Of a stretch of 64,000 nucleotides of DNA, positions 43,160-50,807 are shown piece by piece. A program made the position numbers and the translations under genes. Origin of the DNA: an uncultured Lachnospiraceae bacterium (GTDB lineage: Bacteria; Bacillota; Clostridia; Lachnospirales; Lachnospiraceae); contig CAKRQV010000004.1 in assembly GCA_934394565.1 (NCBI GenBank), positions 62,001 through 126,000 of the forward strand. Direction: 5' to 3'. The notes beneath the pieces were generated by a model. It was not told the origin of the DNA, did not search any database, and saw nothing but the letters and a program-made list of their open reading frames with translations. Every line of letters begins with the position of its first letter. The first letter of the stretch is position 1.

Positions 43160-43309
43160 ATGGCAGAAAGAATTACCGGACACAGGCTTTTTGTGTCCAG
43201 GTTTTTTCATGCGGCATTTATACTGCTGGTATTCTTACTTTTTTATTCTGAAGAAACAAGAGGATTAACACATGCATACAGTTCAGGTAAAACATACCGT
43301 TATCGGTGA
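43160..43309 (+). pseudogene. 49-codon reading frame, probable 5' remnant of an aroE-like gene
   Basis: AAAAGGAG precedes ATG 43160. The product starts MAERITGH, which matches the usual start of quinate/shikimate dehydrogenases, then departs into RLFVSRFFHAAFILLVFLLF, a hydrophobic stretch rich in Phe. Codons 7-16 contain a terminator-like hairpin (GGACACA/TGTGTCC then TTTTTT, 43180-43216). The frame overlaps the aroD start by 38 bases and covers the aroD ribosome site. It could be the fused 5' stub of a deleted aroE ahead of aroD, a leader peptide with an attenuator, or a small membrane protein. I favour the stub, with modest confidence. Confidence 0.45.
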
Positions 43310-44033
43310 AGGCCGTCCAAAAATCTGTGTTCCGATCATCGGCACAACAGCCTCCGCCATTTTTGAAGAAGCCAAAAAGATCACTACGCTTCCCGTTGAT
43401 GTCGTTGAATGGCGTGCAGACTGGTTTGAAGATGTTTTTAATACAGAAAAAGTCATCGCCACAGCAAAAGAGCTGCAGAATCTGTTACAGGATATTCCTG
43501 TTCTGTTCACCTTCCGCACCTCCAGAGAAGGCGGCGAAAAAGAGATCTCCCCAAAAGATTATGCTGCCCTGAATATTGCAGTCGCAGACAGTGGTTACAT
43601 AGATCTGATCGATGTCGAGGCATTCACCGGAGATGAAATCGTGACAGCTATCATTGCACGTGCCCATGATGCCGGTGTCAAAGTGATCGCTTCCAACCAT
43701 GATTTCTTTAAAACACCGGAAAAAGACGAGATCGTCCGCCGCCTTCGCAAAATGCAGGAGCTTGGTGCAGATATTCCAAAGATTGCCGTCATGCCGACCT
43801 GCCGCCAGGATGTGCTGACACTTCTCGGTGCTACGCTGGAAATGCAGGAGCATTACGCCGACCGCCCGATCATCACCATGTCTATGGCCGGAACCGGTGT
43901 TGTCAGCCGCCTCACCGGAGAAAGCTTTGGCTCTGCCCTCACCTTCGGTGCTGCCTCCAAAGCCTCCGCACCCGGTCAGATTGGTGTGGAGCAGCTGAAA
44001 CAGGTGCTTGATATCATTCACAGCAGCTTATGA
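43272..44033 (+). CDS. aroD: Type I 3-dehydroquinate dehydratase
   Basis: The 253-residue enzyme converts 3-dehydroquinate to 3-dehydroshikimate through a Schiff base. The base-forming Lys170 is in DIPKIAVMP and His143 in VIASNHDFF, at the same numbers as in the Salmonella enzyme. DVVEWRADWFE, FTFRTSREGGE and the C-terminal SMAGTGVVSRLTGESFGSAL are typical. GAGGAT lies before the ATG. It is read towards aroE, with a palindromic element between them. Type I enzymes serve either biosynthesis or quinate use; the nearby remnants of an enoate-reductase-like gene leave both open. Confidence 0.96.
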   Translation: MHTVQVKHTVIGEGRPKICVPIIGTTASAIFEEAKKITTLPVDVVEWRADWFEDVFNTEKVIATAKELQNLLQDIPVLFTFRTSREGGEKEISPKDYAALNIAVADSGYIDLIDVEAFTGDEIVTAIIARAHDAGVKVIASNHDFFKTPEKDEIVRRLRKMQELGADIPKIAVMPTCRQDVLTLLGATLEMQEHYADRPIITMSMAGTGVVSRLTGESFGSALTFGAASKASAPGQIGVEQLKQVLDIIHSSL

Positions 44034-44045
44034 TCCATATATAAG

Positions 44046-44172
44046 AAAGAGGAGGCTGTCGCAAAATTGTGAACTTTGATATGCTCCCTTCCAGGCAGGC
44101 AAGTGAAATAACAAAAACTTGTCATTTAGAAAGGAGCATATCAATTGAAATGATTGAGCGACAGCTTCTTTT
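44046..44172. mobile_element. MITE-like nested palindrome between aroD and aroE
   Basis: About 45-base terminal inverted repeats face each other: the left end has GAGGCTGTCGCAAAAT and GATATGCTCC, the right end GGAGCATATC and GCGACAGCTTC. A third inner pairing is GGCAAGT/ACTTGTC. The ends resemble those of small non-autonomous elements related to Firmicutes insertion sequences. The element is about 127 bp with no reading frame. The right end runs into the aroE stop codon and provides a TTTTATTTT tail, so it also serves as a terminator for the convergent genes. Confidence 0.65.
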
Positions 44173-45052
44173 ATTTTGCTTCCTGTTCGGCCTGGAATTT
44201 CTGATATGCTTCGGTTGGCATTTCCAGACCTGTATACAGCTTGTAGGCTTCCGCACCCTGCCACAGCAGCATGCCTTTGCCTCCGATTGCCAGTTTGCAG
44301 CCGGCTTCTTTGGCTTCTTTGACCATTCTGGTCTCTTCCGGATTATAGACAACATCTGCCACAACAAGCTCCGGATGGAACATGGATTTATCGATCAGGG
44401 TCACTTCCTCATGCGGCTTCATGCCAGCCAGTGTACCGTTTACGAGAATGTCTGCTTTTGCGATCTCTTCTCTTAATCTGTCCTGATCTTCCATTTTATA
44501 CACATGGACTTCACAGTCCGGTGTCTCTTTTTTCAGCTTTTCTGCTGTAGATTCTGCACGTGCAAAGAACGGATCATCCGGATTAAAAATGGAAATCGCT
44601 GCTGCACCATCCAGCGCACACTGTACCTGGATTGCTGTTGCCGCACCGCCGGCACCAAGAATGACCATTTTTTTACCTTTTACATCTACGCCGTGTTCTT
44701 TCAGATTGCGTACAAAGCCCACACCATCTGTAATATGCCCGATCAGCTTACCATCTTCATTCACGATCGTATTAACTGCACCGATAATACGTGCTGCCGG
44801 AGACAGCTGATCCATATGTTTTGCCACCTCATTTTTGCAGGGCATCGTCACGTTGGCACCTCTCATCTTAAACAGACGGATAGCGTCAAGAGCTGCCACA
44901 ACCTGATCCTCTTTGATATCGAATGCCAGATATACGTAATCCAGATTATGGTAACGGAAGCTGAAATTGTACATTGCCGGAGACCCGGAATGTCCTACCG
45001 GGCTTCCAATCAGTGCCATTAATCCTGTTGTTCCTTTGATTCTCTGTTCCAT
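44171..45052 (-). CDS. aroE: Shikimate dehydrogenase family protein
   Basis: The 293-residue NAD(P)-dependent enzyme reduces 3-dehydroshikimate, or oxidises quinate/shikimate. It has GLMALIGSPVGHSGSPAMYN, the catalytic lysine in ANVTMPCKNEV, GHITDGVGFVRNLKEHGV with the aspartate, the Rossmann loop VILGAGGAATAIQVQ and the C-terminal GGKGMLLWQGAEAYKLYTG. Length and motifs are complete. ATG 45052 follows AGGAGG; the longer frame to 45232 was rejected. It is followed by a nested palindrome and aroD on the other strand. A remnant of an enoate-reductase-type gene lies directly upstream, so a catabolic quinate/shikimate role is possible. Confidence 0.92.
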   Translation of the reverse strand: MEQRIKGTTGLMALIGSPVGHSGSPAMYNFSFRYHNLDYVYLAFDIKEDQVVAALDAIRLFKMRGANVTMPCKNEVAKHMDQLSPAARIIGAVNTIVNEDGKLIGHITDGVGFVRNLKEHGVDVKGKKMVILGAGGAATAIQVQCALDGAAAISIFNPDDPFFARAESTAEKLKKETPDCEVHVYKMEDQDRLREEIAKADILVNGTLAGMKPHEEVTLIDKSMFHPELVVADVVYNPEETRMVKEAKEAGCKLAIGGKGMLLWQGAEAYKLYTGLEMPTEAYQKFQAEQEAK

Positions 45053-45161
45053 TTTATGTTCCTCCTGCATTCTTTTGTTTCTCAGACTGCTGCCTGATAT
45101 TATACAATACGACATGATCGCCATATCATTTATTATAAATAGAAGAAAACATCTGTTACAT

Positions 45162-45350
45162 TTAAAGTGCTGCAGCCACCCCATAGGACTCTTTTGTCGC
45201 ATCCAGTGCTTTTCTGGCCCGGATGGCATCACCGGTCACATAGGTTTCCTGCACAATATCACTGATCGCATCCGCACCTACGGTATCCCTGTATTCGATC
45301 ACCGTCATCGGACCGATGTTGATTGACTGAAACATTGCTTTAAATTTCAT
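45162..45350 (-). pseudogene. Enoate-reductase-like gene with the middle deleted (62 codons left)
   Basis: The 62-codon frame starts MKFKAMFQSINIGPMTV, matching the very start of NADH:flavin oxidoreductase/2-enoate reductase proteins of about 640-660 residues. It ends YVTGDAIRARKALDATKESY and GVAAAL, matching their extreme C-terminus (the GDC-type FAD/NAD motif and final helix). Roughly 590 internal codons are missing, yet the frame is open and GGAG lies eight bases before the ATG. The FMN barrel and [4Fe-4S] site are gone, so the enzyme is lost. The gene would have been first in a transcript leading to aroE, 109 bases downstream. Confidence 0.7.
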
Positions 45351-45576
45351 AGAGTATTCTCCATTTCTCTTATCATACCATATATACAACGTGTACAGAT
45401 ATATTTTTTCCTGTACATCTGGAAACTGGCTGCCCGCACAGTATCCCTGCAGACTGCAGCATAGCATTCAAATCCTACGTCATCGAACAGACCAAAAAGG
45501 GCTGCTCATACAGGACAAGCTGACGCTTTTTGTTAAACCAGCCACAGGCAATGGCTCCAAATCATACGGGCATTAC

Positions 45577-45627
45577 GAAAAAAATGGCAATAGACAGCAT
45601 ACACTCTGTCCATTGCCACTTTTTTCT
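45577..45627 (-). terminator. Terminator after the shikimate kinase fusion gene
   Basis: TGGCAATAGACA pairs with TGTCCATTGCCA, with AAAAAA before and TTTTTT after, 23 bases past the stop on the minus strand. Confidence 0.82.
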
Positions 45628-45649
45628 GTGCTATACGTTTGCAAACTTA

Positions 45650-46435
45650 TTATTTTCCATCCATGGTCCGAAGACTGTGCACCAGTTCCTCACAGATTTC
45701 CAGCTCACTCTTTCCATCGGTCTCGATAATAATATCCGCTGCTGCCTCATATTTCTCACGACGTTTTTCCATCAGTTCCGCAATAAAAGATACATTTTTA
45801 TTATTCTCGATCAGCGGACGGTCATGATTGTCCTTGACACGCTCAAGGATTGTTTCCGGTTTGGCAGTCAGAAGTACAACTCTGCCGTTTTTCTTCATTT
45901 CCACGACATTGCACTCCCGCATCGGTGTACCGCCACCACAGGAAATCACCACATTGCTTCTGGACTGCATCTCCACAAGAAGCTTCGTCTCCAGTTCACG
46001 GAAATACTCTTCCCCATAGGTTTCAAAAATATCGGAAATGCTCATGCCCTGTCTCTCAGCAATGATCTGATCCATCTCCACGACATCCATGGCAAATACC
46101 GTTTTCAGAAAGTCAGAGATCGTAGACTTACCGGCTCCCATAAAGCCGATCAGGACAATATTGTAATTGAACAGTTTTCTGGCCTGAATGCGCTTGCTGT
46201 TGGTACGGATGCAGTCAAATACATCGGCGATCTCTTCTTTATGCCGTCTGCCTTCCATTCTGCCTTCCAGCCATTCCTTCTGCTTTGTCTCCTGCTCCGG
46301 CTGCAAAATCTGCAGACCATTCGCCTCTTTACAGGCCATAATATCTTCTACAATCCGGTTACGCATGATCAGTGCATCCAGAATGATCTCATCGCACTGT
46401 CCAAGACTCTCTCGCAGTATATCCAGCTGACTCAT
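45650..46435 (-). CDS. Chorismate mutase-shikimate kinase fusion
   Basis: The 261-residue protein joins an AroQ-type helical chorismate mutase (residues 1-90: LDILRESLGQCDEIILDALI, MRNRIVEDIMACKEANG) to a shikimate kinase (from about 93: NIVLIGFMGAGKSTISDFLK with the P-loop, DVVEMDQIIAERQGMSISDI, FRELETKLL, VISCGGGTPMR and NHDRPLIENN with the lid arginine). The two steps are not adjacent in the pathway, so the fusion suggests co-regulation rather than channelling. Both domains look complete. It sits near aroD and aroE. The ATG is about 130 bases past the XRE gene stop. Confidence 0.92.
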   Translation of the reverse strand: MSQLDILRESLGQCDEIILDALIMRNRIVEDIMACKEANGLQILQPEQETKQKEWLEGRMEGRRHKEEIADVFDCIRTNSKRIQARKLFNYNIVLIGFMGAGKSTISDFLKTVFAMDVVEMDQIIAERQGMSISDIFETYGEEYFRELETKLLVEMQSRSNVVISCGGGTPMRECNVVEMKKNGRVVLLTAKPETILERVKDNHDRPLIENNKNVSFIAELMEKRREKYEAAADIIIETDGKSELEICEELVHSLRTMDGK

Positions 46436-46567
46436 ACTCTTCTTCCCCTGTCTTTCTTGATCTTTTTATTTTCGCGCAAAACTATGTATTGTATTATAGC
46501 AACGCTTTTTTCAGATAACAACCCTTTAACGTATAAAACTCTCTATCTGTTTCATACATTTTTTCTA

Positions 46568-46816
46568 TTATTCCACGAACATTCCCGCCGCATCCAGGTG
46601 CATCATATCCTCCGGGCGGATCTGCAGCTCCAGACAGATTTTCAGAAATAATTCCATCGAAATGCCTGTATGCATATGAAACGCTTCAATATTGCTGATG
46701 TGTGTCCGGCTGATATTCAGTCTCTTGGCCAGCTCTGCCTGTGTCAGTCCCCGTTCTTTTCTTACCATGGCAATCTTCAAGCCAAGTTCACGGGAAAATT
46801 TTTCTATCTCCTTCAT
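46568..46816 (-). CDS. XRE-family helix-turn-helix regulator
   Basis: The 82-residue protein is a single Cro/CI-type DNA-binding domain: ELGLKIAMVRKERGLTQAEL, AKRLNISRTHISNIEAFHMH, TGISMELFLKICLELQIRPE. There is no added sensor domain. ATG 46816 follows AGGAGAG; eight more codons upstream are possible. Targets are unknown; the aro gene downstream on the same strand is a candidate. Confidence 0.9.
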   Translation of the reverse strand: MKEIEKFSRELGLKIAMVRKERGLTQAELAKRLNISRTHISNIEAFHMHTGISMELFLKICLELQIRPEDMMHLDAAGMFVE

Positions 46817-46994
46817 GTCTTTCTCTCCTGTCTCTTTCACGATTTTCCCTGTTCCAAAACACAGTATATCCTGTCCCGTATCCTTCTGGCAATATTCTTT
46901 TGTATCACAGATCGCAGAAATATCCTTTTGCAGTTACCAAAATATACTCACACTGACTGCTTATTTCTCTTTTCTTACCTTCCCACAAACAGCA

Positions 46995-47072
46995 GATGCC
47001 GCCGGACATGATATCCGACGGCATCCATATGCTCAGTTTAATGGCAAAATCTGAGGTGGAATCAGATTTTAT
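46995..47072 (-). terminator. Two hairpins after hppA
   Basis: GATGCCGCCGGA pairs with TCCGACGGCATC (46995-47025), and AAAATCTGA pairs with TCAGATTTT (47045-47071). They lie in the 80 bases past the hppA stop; the second is the nearer and more terminator-like. Confidence 0.6.
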
Positions 47073-47082
47073 AAGCTTATTC

Positions 47083-49182
47083 TTAGAATAAATGGAAGTT
47101 TACGATCAGTGCTGCGAATACGATAGATACCATGGACAGCAGCTTGATCAGAATGTTGATGGACGGACCTGATGTATCCTTGAACGGATCACCTACGGTA
47201 TCACCAACAACGGCAGCTTTATGGCAGTCACTTCCCTTACCGCCAAAGTTGCCAGCCTCGATATGTTTCTTGGCGTTATCCCATGCACCACCGGAGTTGG
47301 ACATGAAGATGGCCAGCAGGAAACCTGTTGCCGTAGAACCGGTCAGCATACCGATAACACCATTGTAGCCCAAGATCAGACCAACAACGATCGGTGTAAC
47401 GATAGCCAGTACGGACGGCAGGATCATCTCATGCAGAGAAGATGTTGTACATTTTTCTACGCAGGTAGCGTAGTCCGGATCTGCCTTGTATTCCATGATA
47501 CCGGCAATCTCTTTAAACTGACGACGTACCTCGATAACGATACTCTGTGCGGCACGGCCTACAGAATTCATGGTCAGAGCTGCGAATACGAACGGCAGGC
47601 AGGCACCGATAAAGATACCAACCAGTACGGTCGGATTCATAACTTCCAGATTCAGCTGGATATCAGCACCGCCAACGGCCTGTACCTGCTGTACATAGGA
47701 AGCGATCAAAGCCAGAGCTGTTAAAGCTGCGGAACCGATAGCGAAGCCTTTACCTGTAGCAGCTGTGGTGTTACCCAGAGAATCCAGGGCATCTGTACGC
47801 TCTCTGACTTCCGGATCCAGACCGGCCATCTCGGCAATACCGCCGGCATTATCTGCGATCGGACCGTAAGCATCTGTAGCCAGAGTGATACCCAGTGTGG
47901 ACAGCATACCTACTGCAGCCAGTGCAATACCGTAAAGACCCATGTTTGCATCTGCGAAACCACCGGTGAAACCGAAGGCACACATGATACAGATACCGAT
48001 GATGATGACCGGAGCCATCGTGGACAGCATACCAAGACCGATACCGCCGATGATGATCGTAGCTGCACCTGTCTGGGACTCAGCAGCCAGATTCTGGGTC
48101 GGTTTGTATGTATCGGAAGTATAGTACTCTGTAAAGTGACCAATCAGTACACCAGCCAGCAGACCGGATACGATCGCACCATAAATACCCATGTTACCGG
48201 AACCGAAGATGAAGTATACCATCGGAATAGCCAGGATAGCGATCAGGATGGCACTTGTATTTGTACCACGGCTCAGTGCTTTTAACAGATCTGTCTGTGC
48301 AGTGCTCTCTCCTGTCTTAACCAGGAATGTACACAGCATGGAGCAGATGATACCAACGGCTGCCAGAAGCAGCGGGAAAGCTACAGCAGACGGTGCAGAG
48401 ATCGTTGTAGAACCTGCAAACGCTGTGTAACCCAGTGCACATGCGGAAATAATAGATCCGACATAAGACTCGTAAAGGTCAGCACCCATACCAGCAACAT
48501 CACCTACATTATCACCAACGTTATCAGCGATAACAGCCGGGTTACGCGGATCATCCTCCGGGATACCTGCCTCTACCTTACCAACAAGGTCAGCACCTAC
48601 GTCGGCAGCCTTTGTATATATACCACCACCGACACGGGCAAACAGAGCCATGGCGGAAGCACCCATACCAAATGTCAGCATAGCGCTTGTGACAGCACCC
48701 TCATCCAGTCCGAAGACAACCTTCAGGATCAGGTACCATGCAGAGATGTAGAGAAGTCCGAGACCTACTACAGTAAAGCCCATAACGGAGCCTGCGGAGA
48801 AAGCGATGCGCAGACCTTTGTTTAAACCTGTCTGACATGCGTTTGCTGTTCTTGCGTTTGCTCTTGTGGCGATGGACATTCCTACATATCCGGACAGACC
48901 GGAGAAAAATCCACCTACAACGAACGCTACCGGTACGAACCAGGTAAGCATTCCGAATGCTGCCATGATGCCTAAAATGACGAACATGACTACAAAAAAT
49001 ACGACCAGTACTTTGTACTGACGTTTCAGGTAAGCCATGGCACCTTCACGGATGGAGGCTGACAATTTTTTCATTTTGTCATTACCTTCATCGAATGCCA
49101 GGACTCCCTTAGCTTTGACGACGGCAAAAAGCAGGGCAAGAATAGCGCCTACAAGTGCCACCAATGCTAATGTGTTATCCAT
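47083..49182 (-). CDS. hppA: K+-stimulated, membrane-bound Na+-pumping pyrophosphatase
   Basis: The 699-residue, roughly 16-helix pump couples pyrophosphate hydrolysis to ion export. The pyrophosphate site is present: GGGIYTKAADVGADLVGKVE, the DNVGDNVGDVAGMGADLYES stretch and DAYGPIADNAGGIAEMAGLD, plus DNAKKHIEAG and DTVGDPFKDTSGPSINILIK near the end. The Ala in LGNTTAATGKGFAIG marks the K+-dependent class, of which anaerobic-Firmicutes members pump Na+. It can recover energy from biosynthetic pyrophosphate and feed sodium symporters such as the AGCS protein. A clear promoter with GGGAGGA site lies upstream. Confidence 0.95.
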   Translation of the reverse strand: MDNTLALVALVGAILALLFAVVKAKGVLAFDEGNDKMKKLSASIREGAMAYLKRQYKVLVVFFVVMFVILGIMAAFGMLTWFVPVAFVVGGFFSGLSGYVGMSIATRANARTANACQTGLNKGLRIAFSAGSVMGFTVVGLGLLYISAWYLILKVVFGLDEGAVTSAMLTFGMGASAMALFARVGGGIYTKAADVGADLVGKVEAGIPEDDPRNPAVIADNVGDNVGDVAGMGADLYESYVGSIISACALGYTAFAGSTTISAPSAVAFPLLLAAVGIICSMLCTFLVKTGESTAQTDLLKALSRGTNTSAILIAILAIPMVYFIFGSGNMGIYGAIVSGLLAGVLIGHFTEYYTSDTYKPTQNLAAESQTGAATIIIGGIGLGMLSTMAPVIIIGICIMCAFGFTGGFADANMGLYGIALAAVGMLSTLGITLATDAYGPIADNAGGIAEMAGLDPEVRERTDALDSLGNTTAATGKGFAIGSAALTALALIASYVQQVQAVGGADIQLNLEVMNPTVLVGIFIGACLPFVFAALTMNSVGRAAQSIVIEVRRQFKEIAGIMEYKADPDYATCVEKCTTSSLHEMILPSVLAIVTPIVVGLILGYNGVIGMLTGSTATGFLLAIFMSNSGGAWDNAKKHIEAGNFGGKGSDCHKAAVVGDTVGDPFKDTSGPSINILIKLLSMVSIVFAALIVNFHLF

Positions 49183-49214
49183 TGTAATGTCCTCCCTCTA
49201 TTACATGATACCTT

Positions 49215-49243
49215 ATTATATTACCTTGTTTTTCATTTGACAA
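49215..49243 (-). promoter_or_regulatory. hppA promoter
   Basis: On the minus strand TTGTCA (49238-49243), a 17-base spacer and a perfect TATAAT (49215-49220) lie just upstream of the hppA ribosome site. Confidence 0.82.
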
Positions 49244-49604
49244 TTCCTTAACGTTTAAAATATTGTATTTTTTTCAGTTCTCACTTGCATATTTCAATCA
49301 TTATTCGGAATTTTTTCTTATAAATCTGTTATGTATTATGTATCCATGAATTTTTCTTTTATGTCTCCGTCATTTTCCGTCATTTTCTTTGTTCACTATG
49401 TACAAATACAGACGCAGTTTTTTAGCATCTTGCATGGCACTCTTCTTCATTTTTATACTTTATGATAAAATTTCATCGTTCATGCTCACGGTCACGCATA
49501 CATCCGGCAGTTATTCGGCTGCTCATGTAAACAGGAACTTCTTTCTTTTTTCTTTTCCTCATGCTATAGTGTAGCTGAATGTTTTTATTCTCAGGAGGTT
49601 TATG
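49244..49604. other. Divergent intergenic region, hppA to sigma-like gene
   Basis: This 360-bp AT-rich gap holds a possible plus-strand promoter (TTGCAT at 49430-49435, 18-base spacer, TATACT at 49454-49459) and a TATAGT at 49564. A 61-codon frame at 49389-49574 has no ribosome site and is not accepted as a gene. Confidence 0.4.
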
Positions 49605-50369
49605 ATGAACGAACAGGAGCTTTTTATAAAAAAACTGTCCGGTATTGATACATTTGCTGCCGGAAAGGACGGCATACTGACAGAAACAGAGATCCAGCAG
49701 TATTTTGACGGGATCGCCCTCTCTCCGGAACAGTGGGAAATGGTGTATGGATATCTGCAGTCTAAACATATCCATATCGCAGGCAGAAAGACAAATCCGC
49801 AGATCGTGCTGCAACCGGAGGATCTGAGTGCCGATACGGATGCCCCGGTCATCGAGGAAGATGAAGTTTTTCAGATGTATCTGGAAGATCTGAAAAGTAT
49901 TGCTCCGGCAGCTGACGGGGAGGAACGGCATTTGTTTAGCCTCGTACAGCAGAAAAATGCGGATGCTGTGAAACGTCTGAGTGAACTGTACCTGTATACG
50001 GTGATGGCGATTGCAAAGGAATATGCGAAGGGTTCTCTGGCGATCGGGGATCTGATCCAGGAGGGGAATCTTGGGCTTTTGACGGGAATTTCCATGCTGG
50101 CAGAAAGACCGGAGGATGTCTCGGAAGGGGATTATCTGGTTGGATCGATCCGGGAAGCAATTGAATTGTATGTATTGGAGCAGGGGGATCAGTCGCAGAT
50201 CGGGAAGAAGGCAGCCCAAAAGGCGGATAAGATGTTAGAGGCGATCAAAAAGCTGGAGGATGAGCTGGAACATAAGGTGTCGAAGGAAGAACTGTCGGCA
50301 TTTATGGAAATTCCGGTGGAGGAAATTGATGAGGTGATGCGGCTGTCGGGGAAAGATTTAGGATTGTAG
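49605..50369 (+). CDS. Sigma-70-like protein lacking region 4
   Basis: The 254-residue protein has an N-terminal helical part, a region 1.2-like DEVFQMYLEDLKSIAP, and a region 2 core (SELYLYTVMAIAKEYAKGSL, AIGDLIQEGNLGLLTGISML). A region 3-like end follows (LEDELEHKVSKEELSAFMEI, PVEEIDEVMRL). The region 2.3-2.4 stretch that melts and reads the -10 box, normally FSTYAxWWIRQAI, is replaced by GDYLVGSIREAIELYV without aromatics. Region 4, which binds the -35 box, is absent. It may bind core polymerase through region 2.2 but should not recognise promoters in the usual way. AGGAGG is six bases before ATG 49605. The role is unknown. Confidence 0.8.
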   Translation: MNEQELFIKKLSGIDTFAAGKDGILTETEIQQYFDGIALSPEQWEMVYGYLQSKHIHIAGRKTNPQIVLQPEDLSADTDAPVIEEDEVFQMYLEDLKSIAPAADGEERHLFSLVQQKNADAVKRLSELYLYTVMAIAKEYAKGSLAIGDLIQEGNLGLLTGISMLAERPEDVSEGDYLVGSIREAIELYVLEQGDQSQIGKKAAQKADKMLEAIKKLEDELEHKVSKEELSAFMEIPVEEIDEVMRLSGKDLGL

Positions 50370-50389
50370 GATTTTTAGGACGGACGCTC

Positions 50390-50600
50390 GGAAAGAGGGA
50401 CCGGGGTGTCCAGGGTGTATATGCTTACTGCAAACACGTGCAACGCTGTCAGGAGCTAATCGTTAACTCCGACTACCGCGCTCGCTAAAGCGGGCTCGCG
50501 CGCAAGTCTACGTAAACGATGGATCTCCTGCCAGCTAAAACCGCACGTTGCATCGTTTGCAGTAAGCATATACACCCTGGACACCCCGGTCCCTCTTTCC
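50390..50600. repeat. Long intergenic palindrome, core type 1 (119-nt core, 46-bp perfect arms)
   Basis: Arms 50390-50435 and 50555-50600 are perfect 46-bp inverted repeats. The 119-nt core 50436-50554 is homologous to the 118-nt core at 19671-19788 read on the other strand, including nested stems such as CTGTCAGGAG/CTCCTGCCAG and CTCGC-TAAA-GCGGG. GGACGGACG lies just before the left arm, as in the other copy. It begins 21 bases past the sigma-like gene stop, in the same orientation relative to that gene as the other copy is to its own. Confidence 0.9.
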
Positions 50601-50807
50601 TCGCTGGTTATGAAGTGTGTGGGCGAGGATTTGGGATGAAACGGGTTGGGATGGCTGTTGTGCTTTTTAGGGGGGATGGCTATTCGGGAGACTTTGCTGC
50701 ACAGGGCGGCTGCGCCTGCTGTGCGGTTACTTAATCATTGTTGGTGAGGGGATTTTGTTCTTTGGGTGAATTTTGTTGTTTTTTGATTGTCTGCTGCTCT
50801 GATTTTT
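50601..50807. other. Gap between palindrome and SpoIID-like gene
   Basis: The 207-bp stretch is G/T-rich on the plus strand. It holds no gene with a ribosome site and only a small GCACAGGCGGC-type repeat. Confidence 0.35.

Noticed and set aside
44168..45232. Longer aroE starting at 45232
   Set aside because: The extra 60 codons have no similarity to shikimate dehydrogenases, whereas ATG 45052 has AGGAGG at the right distance.
45410..45570. Sequence with GGGCTGCTCA like the 42.5-kb spacer
   Set aside because: The match is about ten bases with no paired stem, too short to call a repeat.
49389..49574. 61-codon frame between hppA and the sigma-like gene
   Set aside because: It has no ribosome site and biased low-complexity sequence; the region is better read as promoter DNA.
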